Made by a program: the position numbers and the translations under genes. DNA of 27,999 bases from an uncultured bacterium (lineage in GTDB: Bacteria; Planctomycetota; Uabimicrobiia; Uabimicrobiales; JABWCH01). The DNA lies in contig CALKWO010000297.1 of assembly GCA_938003875.1 (NCBI GenBank), positions 1 to 27,999 on the forward strand, in the 5' to 3' direction. The notes beneath the pieces are model-generated. The model saw only the letters and a list, made by a program, of their open reading frames with translations. It had not been told where the DNA came from and did not search any database. This document shows positions 1-9,278 of the stretch, piece after piece. Within the stretch, counting starts at the first letter, position 1. Each line of letters begins with the position of its first letter.

Positions 1-18
1 TTTATATTTTTTATTCTT

Positions 19-46
19 CTCTGCGTTCTCCGCGTCTCTGCGGTGA
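19..46. repeat. short CTCTGCG-type direct repeat cluster
   Basis: Three near-identical heptamers lie at 19-25 (CTCTGCG), 28-34 (CTCCGCG) and 36-42 (CTCTGCG), followed by GTGAA. They form a small GC-rich island in AT-rich sequence just past the end of the exporter operon. Similar CTCTGCG/CTCCGCG strings are common as dispersed intergenic repeats in environmental bacterial genomes (general knowledge). The copy may continue beyond the left edge of the window. Confidence 0.4.
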
Positions 47-79
47 AAAATCTTTGTAATTCAATTTAACATTGTCAAG

Positions 80-1699
80 CTAAGGGTTGGAAAATTTTGC
101 AAAAACAGGGAATTGCTTGACAATGTTTTGCCATATTGTGGGCAGATCTTTTTTGCCTACTTTGGTCTCTAAATTTTTCTGAATCAATTTTACTGCTGCA
201 TTCTGGAAGTATTCTAAAGGCCGCGCTCTTTCAAAAAGATTCAGTTCTTCTGTTCCATGCCTTTCTCTATAGCGGTTGTATAGCGTCAATACAAGGCGGG
301 TCTGGCCTTCATATTCATCTGGAATGCCAGAAAGAAGACTATGGTATGCTTCCACTTGCTTTGCCACAATATAATTTTCTACAGTATGTTGCGTCCCTGT
401 TTGTATGGTACGGGCAATATCCCGAATGACAAAATTGTCCAGATCCAGCTTGTAGTCAGGATGTCGGAATTTTTTCCGCAAGATTTCAAAATATTTCTCT
501 GCTCTACTTCTTTGATTATACAGATAGCATTTTTTTATAGCCTGTTCCAGAAAATCCTGATGACTTTCTAATCCTAGCTCTAATCCCCACTTCTGGCCAA
601 TCTCTTCATAGGTACTATGCAATGTATCTAAAAGAGAAAAATTAGGGATACAAACGATTCTGTGAGGAGTAGAAGTAAGGTATTTCCCGTATTCAAAGCT
701 TCTCTTCAAGGAAATATACTGCAAGCGATGAAGATTTCTATGGATACTACTTTCCCGAAATTTCGGAAATGCCTCCACCACTCTCAATCCTTCTTTTGCC
801 CAATACAAAGAATGTGCTGCTGCCAGTCTCCAATCCAATTCACCATACTCCCTTTCCATTTCATACATCTTTTGTGGGTTCATTTTAAGCTCTTTGCGGA
901 TTTTATCTGCTATAAGAAATCTGCTGATGAGGCTAAAGGCCACTTGATTTTTAGGAAGTCGTACGATATCCTGAATTTTTTTTTCATTCTCTTCCTTAGG
1001 CTTAGAAAATTCTTTAAGAATGTCTATTCTGTCATCGGAAAAAGCTTTGAGCAAAGAAGTTACATCTGGTTCTTGAGTTAAAGCATTCCAATCTTTATGT
1101 GCTTTGGCAAGCTCTTGTACCGAATATCCTGACAGTGCATTATTCCAAAGGTCAAACCATTCCATCTGATAATAAAGATGATATTCATCCAGGGAATTGA
1201 CCTCGATTTTATCATAGATCAAATAGCCTAATTCCCAATACAATTTGGGCATATTCTGGTTATAGTGAAGTCCCAAATCTCGCAGTTGCTCAATGCCTTT
1301 ATAAATCCAACGCCAGCGATCCTGATGAGTAGGCATGGTAATAGAAATATTATAGGCCATTTCTGCGGATGTAAAAGACCATACATCCGCGATACGAGGC
1401 TCCAGCTTACCTATCCAGTCATACAACTGTATGATTTCATAGTTGCTGCCTTTATTTCTTAGCTCTGTTGCTCTCAGCCATAGATAGTCGATAATGAAGC
1501 CTCTAAGGCCTCCCAGTGCTGTAGTCGCTAGCACAAGTTCAGGAGGAGCATTTTCTAATGGCTTATTCTGTGTAAGCTTATATTCTTCTCTTTTGTGGTT
1601 GATAATGTCCAAAAAATAGGCACTGGAAAAAACGCTGGCAATGTAAATACACAGAAATCCTATTTGCGAAAGGGTAGGAAAAATTCTTTTCATGGTCAT
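80..1699 (-). CDS. membrane-anchored helical-repeat protein of an ABC exporter operon
   Basis: Protein of 539 residues. One hydrophobic segment at about residues 11-31 looks like an N-terminal anchor or uncleaved signal. The remainder is long, soluble and helical, rich in W, Y and L, and resembles a degenerate TPR-type solenoid. The most distinctive stretch is around residues 61-120 (LGGLRG, DYLWLRATEL, then a WIGKLEP segment). From memory, proteins with this LGGLRG...DYLWLR signature occur next to ABC-2 exporter genes in Planctomycetota; that is recollection, not a search. The start lies 5 bases after the permease stop, so it is the third gene of the ATPase-permease operon. A second ATG two codons downstream is equally possible. 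The exact function is unknown; an extracytoplasmic partner of the exporter is my inference. Confidence 0.8.
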   Translation of the reverse strand: MTMKRIFPTLSQIGFLCIYIASVFSSAYFLDIINHKREEYKLTQNKPLENAPPELVLATTALGGLRGFIIDYLWLRATELRNKGSNYEIIQLYDWIGKLEPRIADVWSFTSAEMAYNISITMPTHQDRWRWIYKGIEQLRDLGLHYNQNMPKLYWELGYLIYDKIEVNSLDEYHLYYQMEWFDLWNNALSGYSVQELAKAHKDWNALTQEPDVTSLLKAFSDDRIDILKEFSKPKEENEKKIQDIVRLPKNQVAFSLISRFLIADKIRKELKMNPQKMYEMEREYGELDWRLAAAHSLYWAKEGLRVVEAFPKFRESSIHRNLHRLQYISLKRSFEYGKYLTSTPHRIVCIPNFSLLDTLHSTYEEIGQKWGLELGLESHQDFLEQAIKKCYLYNQRSRAEKYFEILRKKFRHPDYKLDLDNFVIRDIARTIQTGTQHTVENYIVAKQVEAYHSLLSGIPDEYEGQTRLVLTLYNRYRERHGTEELNLFERARPLEYFQNAAVKLIQKNLETKVGKKDLPTIWQNIVKQFPVFAKFSNP

Positions 1700-1704
1700 T
1701 GCCT

Positions 1705-3303
1705 CTATTCTGTTTTTGCTTCTTGTAAGAGTTTCAAAGATTCTTTTTTGTCTTTTACCCGTTTTAATGCTTCTTTATGCAATGGAATTATTTCTTTATA
1801 CATGAAAAAACTTGCTAAAGAATAAATCAGGATTCCAATATAGTATATTGGAATAAAAGAGAAAAGATTAAAGTTCATTTTGGTAATTGTATCATCTTGC
1901 ATCACACACGAAATAACACATAGTATAGGAGAAAGATAGCTGAAATTCCAGAGAGAAGCTTGAAAACCGTTGTCTATTATCATAGAAAAAGGAACTAAAA
2001 GAGGAATAATAACAACAAGGATGATCACAAGTGCCAGAGTAGCAGTCCATTTGGTTTTTTCTGTTTTGCATCGTAAGCAAAAATAGCCACTGGATAGAGA
2101 GATAAATAACAGAAAAATCCAGAAAATCAAGGAAATTATGATAAAGGATTCTTGCCTAAACCATCCAGGAGACTGAAAACCAGTCAAACTACAAGCCAAG
2201 AAAATTATGCTATAGCATAAAAGAGACAAAACACCCATATAGACAGCACTATTCAATGCCCCTGGAGCGAAAAGCCAGGGCAAGGTAGGGAATTTTCCTT
2301 GTTTAGGAACATAAGCGATTCCAGGAACTTTTGTCTGAAGAGGAAGCCCAACGCTTCCTACAAGAAGGATGACAGCTATTACGCTTGTGGCTGTAATAAA
2401 GAGGGTATAAGATTCCCTTTGCACATAATAAGCACCAGGAGAATGAAGATAGCTTATGCCCCAAAAGCAAAATAAAGACAAAATCACGATGATAGAGGAA
2501 GCATAGAAAATTTTTAAGGAAGTGCTTCGGTTTGCATGGGGAGGTTTAAGACTATTTATGGTGAGTAAATAGGGTAAAATCCCAAGAGAAATTATAATCA
2601 ATATGGGGATGAGGATAACCATGACCTGATTTATGTTAAAAGGCTTGGAAAAGAATTTTAATACCTGCTTTCCATACAGGTAATCCATCATGAATCCAAT
2701 GACAGGAAAAGATAAAAAGAAGGAATAGGTAAGCACCATAGAATAGCTTCCGATGATAGCCCTGATAGTGCTTTTGTAATACGTGGATGACCATAAAGAA
2801 TATAAAATAAAAAGCATTCCAAGAACCAGAAGGATTCCATAGCTAACAACGACTATCAGGACAGAAATGCCTCCAAACAAAAAGGCAACCATGACAAGAG
2901 GCATAGAAGCTATGATAAATAAAAAGCCATAAGTATAAGCTGCCAGAAATTTCCCTGAGACGATTCTGGATGGTCTGAGATCGCTTGTAATCAAAAGATC
3001 GAATGTCTTACGCTCTTTTTCAGAAATGATTCCTGTGCATGTGAAAGCAGGAAAGAATACACATAAAACAAAAAATTCCAGAAAGAAAAAAGTGCTGAAT
3101 ATACCCTTTCCTATCTGGTCAGGAGTGATGCGGTACTCCGATGCAAGGATGAGCAAGGCAAATATTATTGCAGCAACGCAAAGGAAAAGAGAAAAAGCGA
3201 AAGCAGCAAAAAAACGGCCTGATCGCAGTGTCGTCCTCAATTCCAATAACCATATAGGATTTATCCAGGAGTCCATAGTTGTTATTATTTTTTCTTTATC
3301 CAT
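1705..3303 (-). CDS. ABC-2 type transporter permease
   Basis: A polytopic membrane protein of 532 residues with roughly ten or more hydrophobic segments. The N-terminus (NPIWLLELRTTLRSGRF) is followed by a first helix. Around residues 90-115 is the cytoplasmic stretch ISEKERKTFDLLITSDL, typical of ABC-2 permeases in which an EKE..T...LL motif precedes the loop contacting the ATPase. Its ATG shares one base with the TAA of the upstream ATPase gene (TAATG at 3301-3305), so the two are translationally coupled and almost certainly form one exporter. The substrate cannot be read from the sequence. At 532 residues it is longer than minimal ABC-2 permeases, with several extra C-terminal helices. Confidence 0.88.
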   Translation of the reverse strand: MDKEKIITTMDSWINPIWLLELRTTLRSGRFFAAFAFSLFLCVAAIIFALLILASEYRITPDQIGKGIFSTFFFLEFFVLCVFFPAFTCTGIISEKERKTFDLLITSDLRPSRIVSGKFLAAYTYGFLFIIASMPLVMVAFLFGGISVLIVVVSYGILLVLGMLFILYSLWSSTYYKSTIRAIIGSYSMVLTYSFFLSFPVIGFMMDYLYGKQVLKFFSKPFNINQVMVILIPILIIISLGILPYLLTINSLKPPHANRSTSLKIFYASSIIVILSLFCFWGISYLHSPGAYYVQRESYTLFITATSVIAVILLVGSVGLPLQTKVPGIAYVPKQGKFPTLPWLFAPGALNSAVYMGVLSLLCYSIIFLACSLTGFQSPGWFRQESFIIISLIFWIFLLFISLSSGYFCLRCKTEKTKWTATLALVIILVVIIPLLVPFSMIIDNGFQASLWNFSYLSPILCVISCVMQDDTITKMNFNLFSFIPIYYIGILIYSLASFFMYKEIIPLHKEALKRVKDKKESLKLLQEAKTE

Positions 3304-4244
3304 TAGCTCACTTCTCCTTTTGTCACTTGCATGAAAATATCTTCCAGATTCTTTTCTTCCCTGGACATAGCGGTTACAGGTATATCATTGTTGACAAGAT
3401 GCTTTACAATTTGATAGATTTCTTCTTCTTTGCCAGAATATTGTATTTCCAGGCGATCTCCTTTTATCTCGGATTTTATGACATCAGGCAAGTTTTCCAG
3501 AAGGCCTTTTGCCTGTTCTATTTTTTGCCCTTGGAAAAGAGAGATGATGATTGCGAAAGAAGACGCTGAAGAAGAAATAGCCTTCGAAATTTCCTCAAGA
3601 TTTCCCTGTACTATAATGCTTCCCTTTTCAATAATGCCTATAGAGTCAACGACATCGGCAAGCTCTGTAAGTATATGGCTGGAGAGAAAGATAGTTTTCC
3701 CCATATTGGAAAGTTCTTTTAGCAAAGTACGAATTTCAATACGAGCGCGAGGGTCTAATCCAGAGGCTGGTTCATCCAAAATCAAAACCTTAGGATCATG
3801 AAGCAAGGTTTTGGCAAGGCACAGGCGTTGCTGCATCCCTTTAGACAAAGTAGAAACAAGCTTGGAGCTCAGGCGCGTAAAATCTGTAAGCTCCATGCAA
3901 CCATCGATGATTTTATTTCGTTCTTTCGGGGAAACCTTATAGGCTCTTGCGAAAAAATCCAGGTATTCCCATACAGTCACTCCTTCGTATACCCCGAAGT
4001 AATCTGGCATATAGCCAATCTTCCTTCTTACTTCCTCTTGTTGTGTCTGGATGCAGTTTCCATCGATCCATGCAGTTCCTTCATCAGGTTCCAGGAGAGT
4101 AGCAAGCATTCGGATGCTTGTAGTTTTACCCGCACCATTCGGACCAATAAATCCAAAAATTTCACCTGCCCGAATATCCATATTCAGATTTTTTACAGCA
4201 TAAAGATCGGCAAATTTTTTTGTTAGATTACGAATTCGTATCAT
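3303..4244 (-). CDS. ABC transporter ATP-binding protein (ABC-2 exporter)
   Basis: Cytoplasmic ATPase of 313 residues. Walker A GPNGAGKT is at residues 34-41, the signature LSKGMQQR at 133-140, Walker B VLILDEP at 153-159, and the switch histidine in SSH at 188-190. The signature has K instead of the second G of LSGGQ, as is usual in the ABC-2 drug/multidrug exporter (CcmA-like) subfamily. The C-terminal ~90 residues, after the nucleotide-binding domain, are an accessory domain typical of this subfamily. It is the first gene of the exporter operon and overlaps the permease start by one base. It probably powers export through the permease encoded next to it. A candidate extended -10 promoter lies about 60 bases upstream. 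Confidence 0.92.
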   Translation of the reverse strand: MIRIRNLTKKFADLYAVKNLNMDIRAGEIFGFIGPNGAGKTTSIRMLATLLEPDEGTAWIDGNCIQTQQEEVRRKIGYMPDYFGVYEGVTVWEYLDFFARAYKVSPKERNKIIDGCMELTDFTRLSSKLVSTLSKGMQQRLCLAKTLLHDPKVLILDEPASGLDPRARIEIRTLLKELSNMGKTIFLSSHILTELADVVDSIGIIEKGSIIVQGNLEEISKAISSSASSFAIIISLFQGQKIEQAKGLLENLPDVIKSEIKGDRLEIQYSGKEEEIYQIVKHLVNNDIPVTAMSREEKNLEDIFMQVTKGEVS

Positions 4245-4289
4245 AAGTATTCACTTGTTGTTAAAGAAATGAAAAAATATGTATTGCTT

Positions 4290-4318
4290 TTGACAGACAA
4301 CATTTTTTATGCTATTAT
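4290..4318 (+). promoter_or_regulatory. sigma-70-type promoter for the TPR/kinase gene run
   Basis: TTGACA at 4290-4295 and TATTAT at 4313-4318 are separated by exactly 17 bases. This matches the vegetative consensus well and points toward the gene starting at 4476. The predicted transcript would have an untranslated leader of about 150 bases. Confidence 0.6.
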
Positions 4319-4323
4319 AGCAT
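4309..4323. repeat. perfect palindrome over both divergent -10 elements
   Basis: ATGCTA-TTA-TAGCAT is a perfect 6+6 inverted repeat with a 3-base centre, lying across the -10 elements of both divergent promoters. It could be an operator for a dimeric regulator controlling both operons. Part of the symmetry may simply follow from two back-to-back TATAAT-like boxes. The region 4245-4475 otherwise shows only AT-rich leader sequence. Confidence 0.4.
4314..4322 (-). promoter_or_regulatory. extended -10 promoter for the ABC exporter operon
   Basis: On the minus strand this reads TGCTATAAT, an extended -10 (TGn plus a perfect TATAAT), about 70 bases upstream of the ATPase start at 4244. No convincing -35 is seen, which extended -10 promoters tolerate. 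It overlaps the -10 of the divergent plus-strand promoter, so the two promoters probably compete. Confidence 0.45.
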
Positions 4324-4475
4324 GAAAATTTAAGATACGCTATTTGAAAAATGATTCTATTTATCGGGACGTATAGATAAGAATTTCAGGCAAAAGATAA
4401 AATCTTTTTCAACTAACACAATCTATTTTAACGTAATTTTTAAATACCAAGGGACGATTGTCTCAGGGGGAAACA

Positions 4476-6050
4476 ATGATACAACGTTTTTGTTTTATAG
4501 TCTTTTTATGTCTTTTAGTGGCTTTGTGCCAGGCGGAAGATAAGAAAAAAAAATTTTCAGAAAGAAAAATTTCCTCTGAAGAAGAGCTGTGGACAGAATA
4601 CACGAATGCTTATGATCAAAAAGATATAGACAAAAAAAAATTTTTGGTACAAAACTACCCTGCGTGGGCAGACAGCTTTGCTAGAAGGCTGATAACAAGC
4701 TATCTTTCTTATACCCTTAAAGATAAAAGGGATGTTGCAGATAGAATGCTCCATGTCATAAAGGACATTGCCCAAGTGTATGAACAGGTTTTTGCTACTC
4801 CTTACCTTTTGCAGCAAGCCAATTTTTATGAAAGTCTGAATCTCAAGAGCAAAAAGAAAGCTTTAGAGGCAATCATCGTTTTTTTCCAAGCGCAAACCAG
4901 CAAAAATGCCATGTATCTTTTCGATATAACCACGAGTCATCAAAAAGAACTCGATAGCGATAAAATAAGCGATGAACTCAAAAAAGAATTTATCAAGAAC
5001 AACCGTCCTCTTTCCGAGAAGTCTATTCTTGCTGCTAAGAACCTAACGAAAGAATGGCTCATACAAGATCCAGGGGAAGACATAACCAAAAAATATCTTC
5101 TTATCTCCATACAAGATAAAATAGTCGTATACCAGATTGAACTTTACCAACAAGCCCTTGCCTTATATCGCCAGATCGATGACTATTGGTCTATTGCCGA
5201 TATATTGACCCAATTGGGACAGCAATCTCTTAGCCAGGGAGAAATGGATCAGGCGATCCACTGGTTACAGGAAAGTTTAGAATTTTTCGAAAAGCTTAAA
5301 GATTATGTGAATCTTGCTAAAACTTACAATTCTCTAGGCCTGATAACTTGTTCCCAGAAAGAGTTTAAAAAAGCAGACGAACACTATCACAAAGGTTTGG
5401 AAATAGCCCGAATCGTAGAAAATTTACCAGCCATGGCTTCTTTATGCAATAACCTGGGTGCTTTGAACAAAATTTTGGCAAAATATAATGATGCTAAGAA
5501 ATTTTTTGAAGAAAGCTTGGTTTTTTATAGAACTATCCAGGATCAGAGTGGCATAGCGACTGTCCTGAACAATCTGGGCACTATCGCTTTCCTGGAAAAA
5601 GACTATGATAAAGCCAACCGCTATCTCGAAGAAAGCCTGGCTCTTACCAGTATGCTAAAGGACGGATCAGGAGTGGCGCATACTTTTAAAATTCTTGCAT
5701 CAGTAGCCACTAATCAAAAAAGATACCTCAGGGCACAGGTATGCCTGGAAGAAAGCCTGGATATTCTGAAAAGCCTGAAAGATTCGTCCAACATCAACAT
5801 GACAGACGATGAGCTAAAACGACTAAAAGACAAATACACTCCAGCCCAAAATGATAAAGAGTATTATCATGAAAAGCTCCGTTTTGCTAAATTGACAAAG
5901 AATATTACAGGAATAAGAGACAGCGAAAATAAAATCATAGAAATAGAAAAATCAGAAAAAAAAAGAATGACAATTCTGATTGTCACTTTTTTTTCCTTAG
6001 TTCTGGCGAGCTTAGGATATGTAGCATGGAAGGCAAGGAAAAAAAGGTAG
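4476..6050 (+). CDS. secreted, C-terminally anchored TPR protein
   Basis: Protein of 524 residues from the ATG at 4476, which has an AGGGGG ribosome site 6 bases upstream. A TTG 18 bases earlier is in frame but less likely. Residues 1-20 form a signal peptide (IVFLCLLVALCQA, cleavage before EDKKKK). Residues about 225-435 hold five tetratricopeptide repeats of about 40 residues each, with recurring NLG and A..YLEESL positions. A C-terminal helix at about 498-518 followed by KARKKR should anchor the protein with a basic tail in the cytoplasm. TPRs mediate protein-protein contact, so this is probably a scaffold on the outer face of the membrane. It is the first gene of a run leading through the glycosyltransferase and kinase genes, with 10 bases to the next. 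Confidence 0.85.
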   Translation: MIQRFCFIVFLCLLVALCQAEDKKKKFSERKISSEEELWTEYTNAYDQKDIDKKKFLVQNYPAWADSFARRLITSYLSYTLKDKRDVADRMLHVIKDIAQVYEQVFATPYLLQQANFYESLNLKSKKKALEAIIVFFQAQTSKNAMYLFDITTSHQKELDSDKISDELKKEFIKNNRPLSEKSILAAKNLTKEWLIQDPGEDITKKYLLISIQDKIVVYQIELYQQALALYRQIDDYWSIADILTQLGQQSLSQGEMDQAIHWLQESLEFFEKLKDYVNLAKTYNSLGLITCSQKEFKKADEHYHKGLEIARIVENLPAMASLCNNLGALNKILAKYNDAKKFFEESLVFYRTIQDQSGIATVLNNLGTIAFLEKDYDKANRYLEESLALTSMLKDGSGVAHTFKILASVATNQKRYLRAQVCLEESLDILKSLKDSSNINMTDDELKRLKDKYTPAQNDKEYYHEKLRFAKLTKNITGIRDSENKIIEIEKSEKKRMTILIVTFFSLVLASLGYVAWKARKKR

Positions 6051-6060
6051 GATAACACCA

Positions 6061-7752
6061 ATGAAAATAGATACAAACAAGAATTTGCTCTTGACTTTTT
6101 TGATCGCTTTTTTGTTTTTTATAGTACTGATTGCCAAAGCACCTGTTCGGAATATTATGGAAGTCCGAAATTTTCGTGCAGCCGAAGAAATTTTGGAAAA
6201 GGATAGCTGGCTTTTTCCTACATTAAACGATATTCCCAGAGTAGTCAAGCCTCCGTTGCCTACATGGACGAGTGCTCTTTTTGCGAAAATTTATGGGGAT
6301 ACTCGGAATGTTTTTGTTTTGAGGCTGCCCAATCTTTTTGTTGGATTGCTTCTTGTCTGGTTTGTTTTCATGATGGCAAAAGACATATCAGGAAGAAAAA
6401 GTGCCTTTTTTTCTATCTGGATTTTGATCACGAGCTTCCCTCTGATAGGGGAGATTTTTGTATCCAGGTGGGATCTTTTTGCCACTGCCTTTGGAATGGG
6501 TTCACTCTGGTCTTTATGCAGGGTATTTCAACGGAAGAAAGTCGGATATTTTTTCCTTTCCCTGGTTTTTTTTGTCGCTTCCTGTATGAGCAAAGGCCCG
6601 ATTCTTTTGCTTCTTTACGTCCCTTTTTTCCTGGCACTGGGAATAGCAAGAAGAAACAAAACACAAGAAGATAGTTCCTTTCTTTCCTGGGATTTTTTCC
6701 CAACAGGATTAAAACAATGGGCTGTTTTTTCTCTTTTAATGATTCTAGGAATTATCATTGGTCATAGCTGGTGGTTTGCTTCCCAAATTTATTATCCAGG
6801 GACATGGAACACTGTTTCATCAGACATCAAAAGCCTTCCTGTAAAGCATAGCGAGCCGTTCTATTATTATTTTATTCAATTGCCTGCTCTTATGGCACCC
6901 TGGAGTCTTATATGTTTGTTGGCTCTGGCTTTTTTAGCAAGATGGGCATATTGTCATTTCTGGAATAAAAAATATATAGACTCTTTTATGCCAGGGAATA
7001 AGGCTCTTCTTTTTTCCTTTCTCTGGTTTTGCATTGGGCTATTTCTTTTGTCCTGCTTTGGAGCCAAGAAAAACAGGTATTTTTTCCCTCTTGCTCCTTC
7101 ATGCTGTATTTTTTTAGGGATTTTCTGTGATTTTCTTTTTTCTAACCAAAGCATTTTTCAGAAAGACAGATTTCTTCGCTACGCTTTGATTCTGCAAGCC
7201 TGGCTTAATAGAATCTTTCTGTGTATCTTGCCTGTTTCAGTATTTATCATGGTGGCGTACGGAACTTCCTGGTATTATATTTTTCCTGCCATTCTTTTTA
7301 GCGTTGCAGGATTTGCCTGGAAACTCAAAGAGTATGAGCTTACAAAAATTCTTGTTTATTTTTGCCTGACAATAGTATCTAGCACTATCTTTTTTTTCTC
7401 TGCCCTGGATTCTACAGAGGCTTTCAAAGATGCTTACGATGGTGCCTACAAAATCAAAGAAATCACCAGGGATTTTCCCCTGTATGTTTTTAAAAAGCTA
7501 GACGATGAACTTCTTTGGGTGATGGGCAGGAATTACATATATCTATGGGATATAAGCATTTTAAAGCCTGCCATAGGGACTTTTATTCTGTCGGAACAAA
7601 AAAAAGAAGATGCTTTGTTGAGTCTACTAAAAGAGAAAAGAATTTCTGTTCAAAAAGTATATTTTTTCTTGGAGTATAGTAAAAAAGAAAAAATAGTATG
7701 GAATCTTTTTGTTATAGAGAATATCATAGAAGATACAAGTAAAAGCCAGTGA
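6061..7752 (+). CDS. ArnT/PMT-like polytopic glycosyltransferase
   Basis: Membrane protein of 563 residues with about ten or more hydrophobic helices. The first extracytoplasmic loop carries the family pattern: an acidic-R motif (EVR, residues 34-36), a W at 50, then KPPLPTW at 63-69. In ArnT and related C-type (GT83/GT39-like) glycosyltransferases this KPPL.YW region follows the catalytic acidic residue and precedes helix 3. Such enzymes move a sugar from undecaprenyl-phosphate-sugar onto lipid A, protein or other envelope acceptors on the periplasmic side. The acceptor here is not predictable. The C-terminal ~150 residues form a soluble periplasmic domain, as in the family. GGTAGGA just upstream serves as ribosome site. 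Neighbours suggest an envelope or protein-glycosylation role. Confidence 0.82.
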   Translation: MKIDTNKNLLLTFLIAFLFFIVLIAKAPVRNIMEVRNFRAAEEILEKDSWLFPTLNDIPRVVKPPLPTWTSALFAKIYGDTRNVFVLRLPNLFVGLLLVWFVFMMAKDISGRKSAFFSIWILITSFPLIGEIFVSRWDLFATAFGMGSLWSLCRVFQRKKVGYFFLSLVFFVASCMSKGPILLLLYVPFFLALGIARRNKTQEDSSFLSWDFFPTGLKQWAVFSLLMILGIIIGHSWWFASQIYYPGTWNTVSSDIKSLPVKHSEPFYYYFIQLPALMAPWSLICLLALAFLARWAYCHFWNKKYIDSFMPGNKALLFSFLWFCIGLFLLSCFGAKKNRYFFPLAPSCCIFLGIFCDFLFSNQSIFQKDRFLRYALILQAWLNRIFLCILPVSVFIMVAYGTSWYYIFPAILFSVAGFAWKLKEYELTKILVYFCLTIVSSTIFFFSALDSTEAFKDAYDGAYKIKEITRDFPLYVFKKLDDELLWVMGRNYIYLWDISILKPAIGTFILSEQKKEDALLSLLKEKRISVQKVYFFLEYSKKEKIVWNLFVIENIIEDTSKSQ

Positions 7753-7764
7753 TGAGAAATTATT

Positions 7765-9261
7765 ATGGAAAACACACAATCGTATTTTTTGGCACAAAGA
7801 TATCAAATTTTGGGTGAACTAGGGCAAGGAGGGATGGGGAAAGTCTATAAAGTCCAGGACATCAGGCTCAATCGTATCGTTGCTTTGAAAATGTTTTTAA
7901 AAAATTTCAACTCAGACGTTGGATCCATAAAAAGATTTTTTGAAGAAGCCCATCTGGCTTCTAATCTCAAACATCCTAATATAATTGCAATCTATGATAT
8001 AGGAACGGACCAGGATCAAAACTTTTTTATTATGGAATGGGTAGACGGGGAAAGTTTGCAGGATCTTTTAAAAAGAGAAAGGAAGAAGACTTCTTTTAAA
8101 CGATGGGTAAAAATTCTAAGCAAAGTATGCGATGCTATGGACTATGCCCATAGCATGGGCATCATTCATAGAGATCTAAAACCTGCGAATATCATGATAA
8201 AAGAGAAAGACGAGCCTGTTATCATGGATTTCGGCATTGCTAAAGCACTTTATAAAGAATCAAAGCTCACTCGAACAGGAGAAATCTTTGGCACCTTGAA
8301 CTATATGTCTCCAGAGCAGGCGAATGGAATGAGACGAGAGATAGACGCTCAAAGCGATGTATATTCCTTAGGGGCTATCTTGTATGAAATTTTAACAGGA
8401 ATCTGCCCTTTTCATGGATTTACTCCTATGGAAATTCTTTCTCGAATGGCAAACCAGTCTCTTAGCACACCAAGAAGTATACAGCCTCATATTCCTAAAA
8501 GCCTGGAATGTGTATGCCTGAAGGCTATGGCCTTTCAGAAATACCAGAGATACAGATCTGCCAGGGAGTTAAAAGAAGATTTAGAATTGTATTTAGAAGG
8601 GAAGCCAGTAAAAGCAAATCCTGCTTTTTGGAATCTGTCTTCGTCTCTGAATAGAAAAATTGCTATAGCTTGTTCGCTATGTTTTCTGGCTATTTCGCTT
8701 TTTATGCTCTTTATGTTACGTGAAGCAGCGAACCAACAGCCTGTAAAAAAAAGTAGTATTCCAAAGCCCGTAGAAAAGGTTTCTCTTCCCAAGCCTAAAA
8801 AGCCTGCTTTGCCAAAAGGTGTCTGGGCTGAATTTGTATACAACCAGAGCCCAGAGTGTAGCCCACGTATGAAATTCCAATATAATCCTCATATAGAACT
8901 ATGGCCTGTTGATATGAACTGTAAATGTGTTGTTTTGCCTATAGATTTCTGCTTTATGTTTTCTTTTATTTTGCCAGAATTTCCTTTAGAAAATAAAGTT
9001 TTCCTGAAAATAGAAAACCTTTCTGCAGCAGATGATTCCATCAAAGGACAGAATAAGCCAGGATATTCTCCAGTCAGCATAGAAATCAATGGCGCACTTT
9101 TAGAAAAAAGCTATCATCCTAAATCCTGGGGTTTGGTGGAAAAAATCTGGACAATAGATTCTTTTTTGATCAAAGGAGAGAATTTTATTGTGATCAAGCC
9201 TGTGAAGCCAGAGTATAGGACAGTGTATTATCTTCACTCTGCAAGAATCATATTAGAGTAA
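7765..9261 (+). CDS. transmembrane Hanks-type Ser/Thr protein kinase
   Basis: Protein of 498 residues. The kinase domain spans about residues 13-275 with all key elements: glycine loop GELGQGGMGKV (17-27), ATP lysine K42 (VALK), C-helix glutamate near E61, catalytic loop HRDLKPAN (135-142), metal-binding DFG (155-157) and SPEQ (182-185). It should be an active cytoplasmic kinase. One membrane helix at about 299-318 follows, then a K/P-rich linker and an extracytoplasmic domain of about 150 residues that I do not recognise and that may sense a signal. It lacks PASTA repeats. It lies 12 bases after the glycosyltransferase gene. The pseudokinase-phosphatase gene at 11031 may act in the same circuit; that is inference. 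Confidence 0.92.
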   Translation: MENTQSYFLAQRYQILGELGQGGMGKVYKVQDIRLNRIVALKMFLKNFNSDVGSIKRFFEEAHLASNLKHPNIIAIYDIGTDQDQNFFIMEWVDGESLQDLLKRERKKTSFKRWVKILSKVCDAMDYAHSMGIIHRDLKPANIMIKEKDEPVIMDFGIAKALYKESKLTRTGEIFGTLNYMSPEQANGMRREIDAQSDVYSLGAILYEILTGICPFHGFTPMEILSRMANQSLSTPRSIQPHIPKSLECVCLKAMAFQKYQRYRSARELKEDLELYLEGKPVKANPAFWNLSSSLNRKIAIACSLCFLAISLFMLFMLREAANQQPVKKSSIPKPVEKVSLPKPKKPALPKGVWAEFVYNQSPECSPRMKFQYNPHIELWPVDMNCKCVVLPIDFCFMFSFILPEFPLENKVFLKIENLSAADDSIKGQNKPGYSPVSIEINGALLEKSYHPKSWGLVEKIWTIDSFLIKGENFIVIKPVKPEYRTVYYLHSARIILE

Positions 9262-9278
9262 GTAAAGAAAGGGATTGT

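Noticed and set aside
662..1081. Plus-strand frame of 139 codons opposite the first gene
   Set aside because: Antisense to a longer gene in a clear operon, with no motif; shadow frame.
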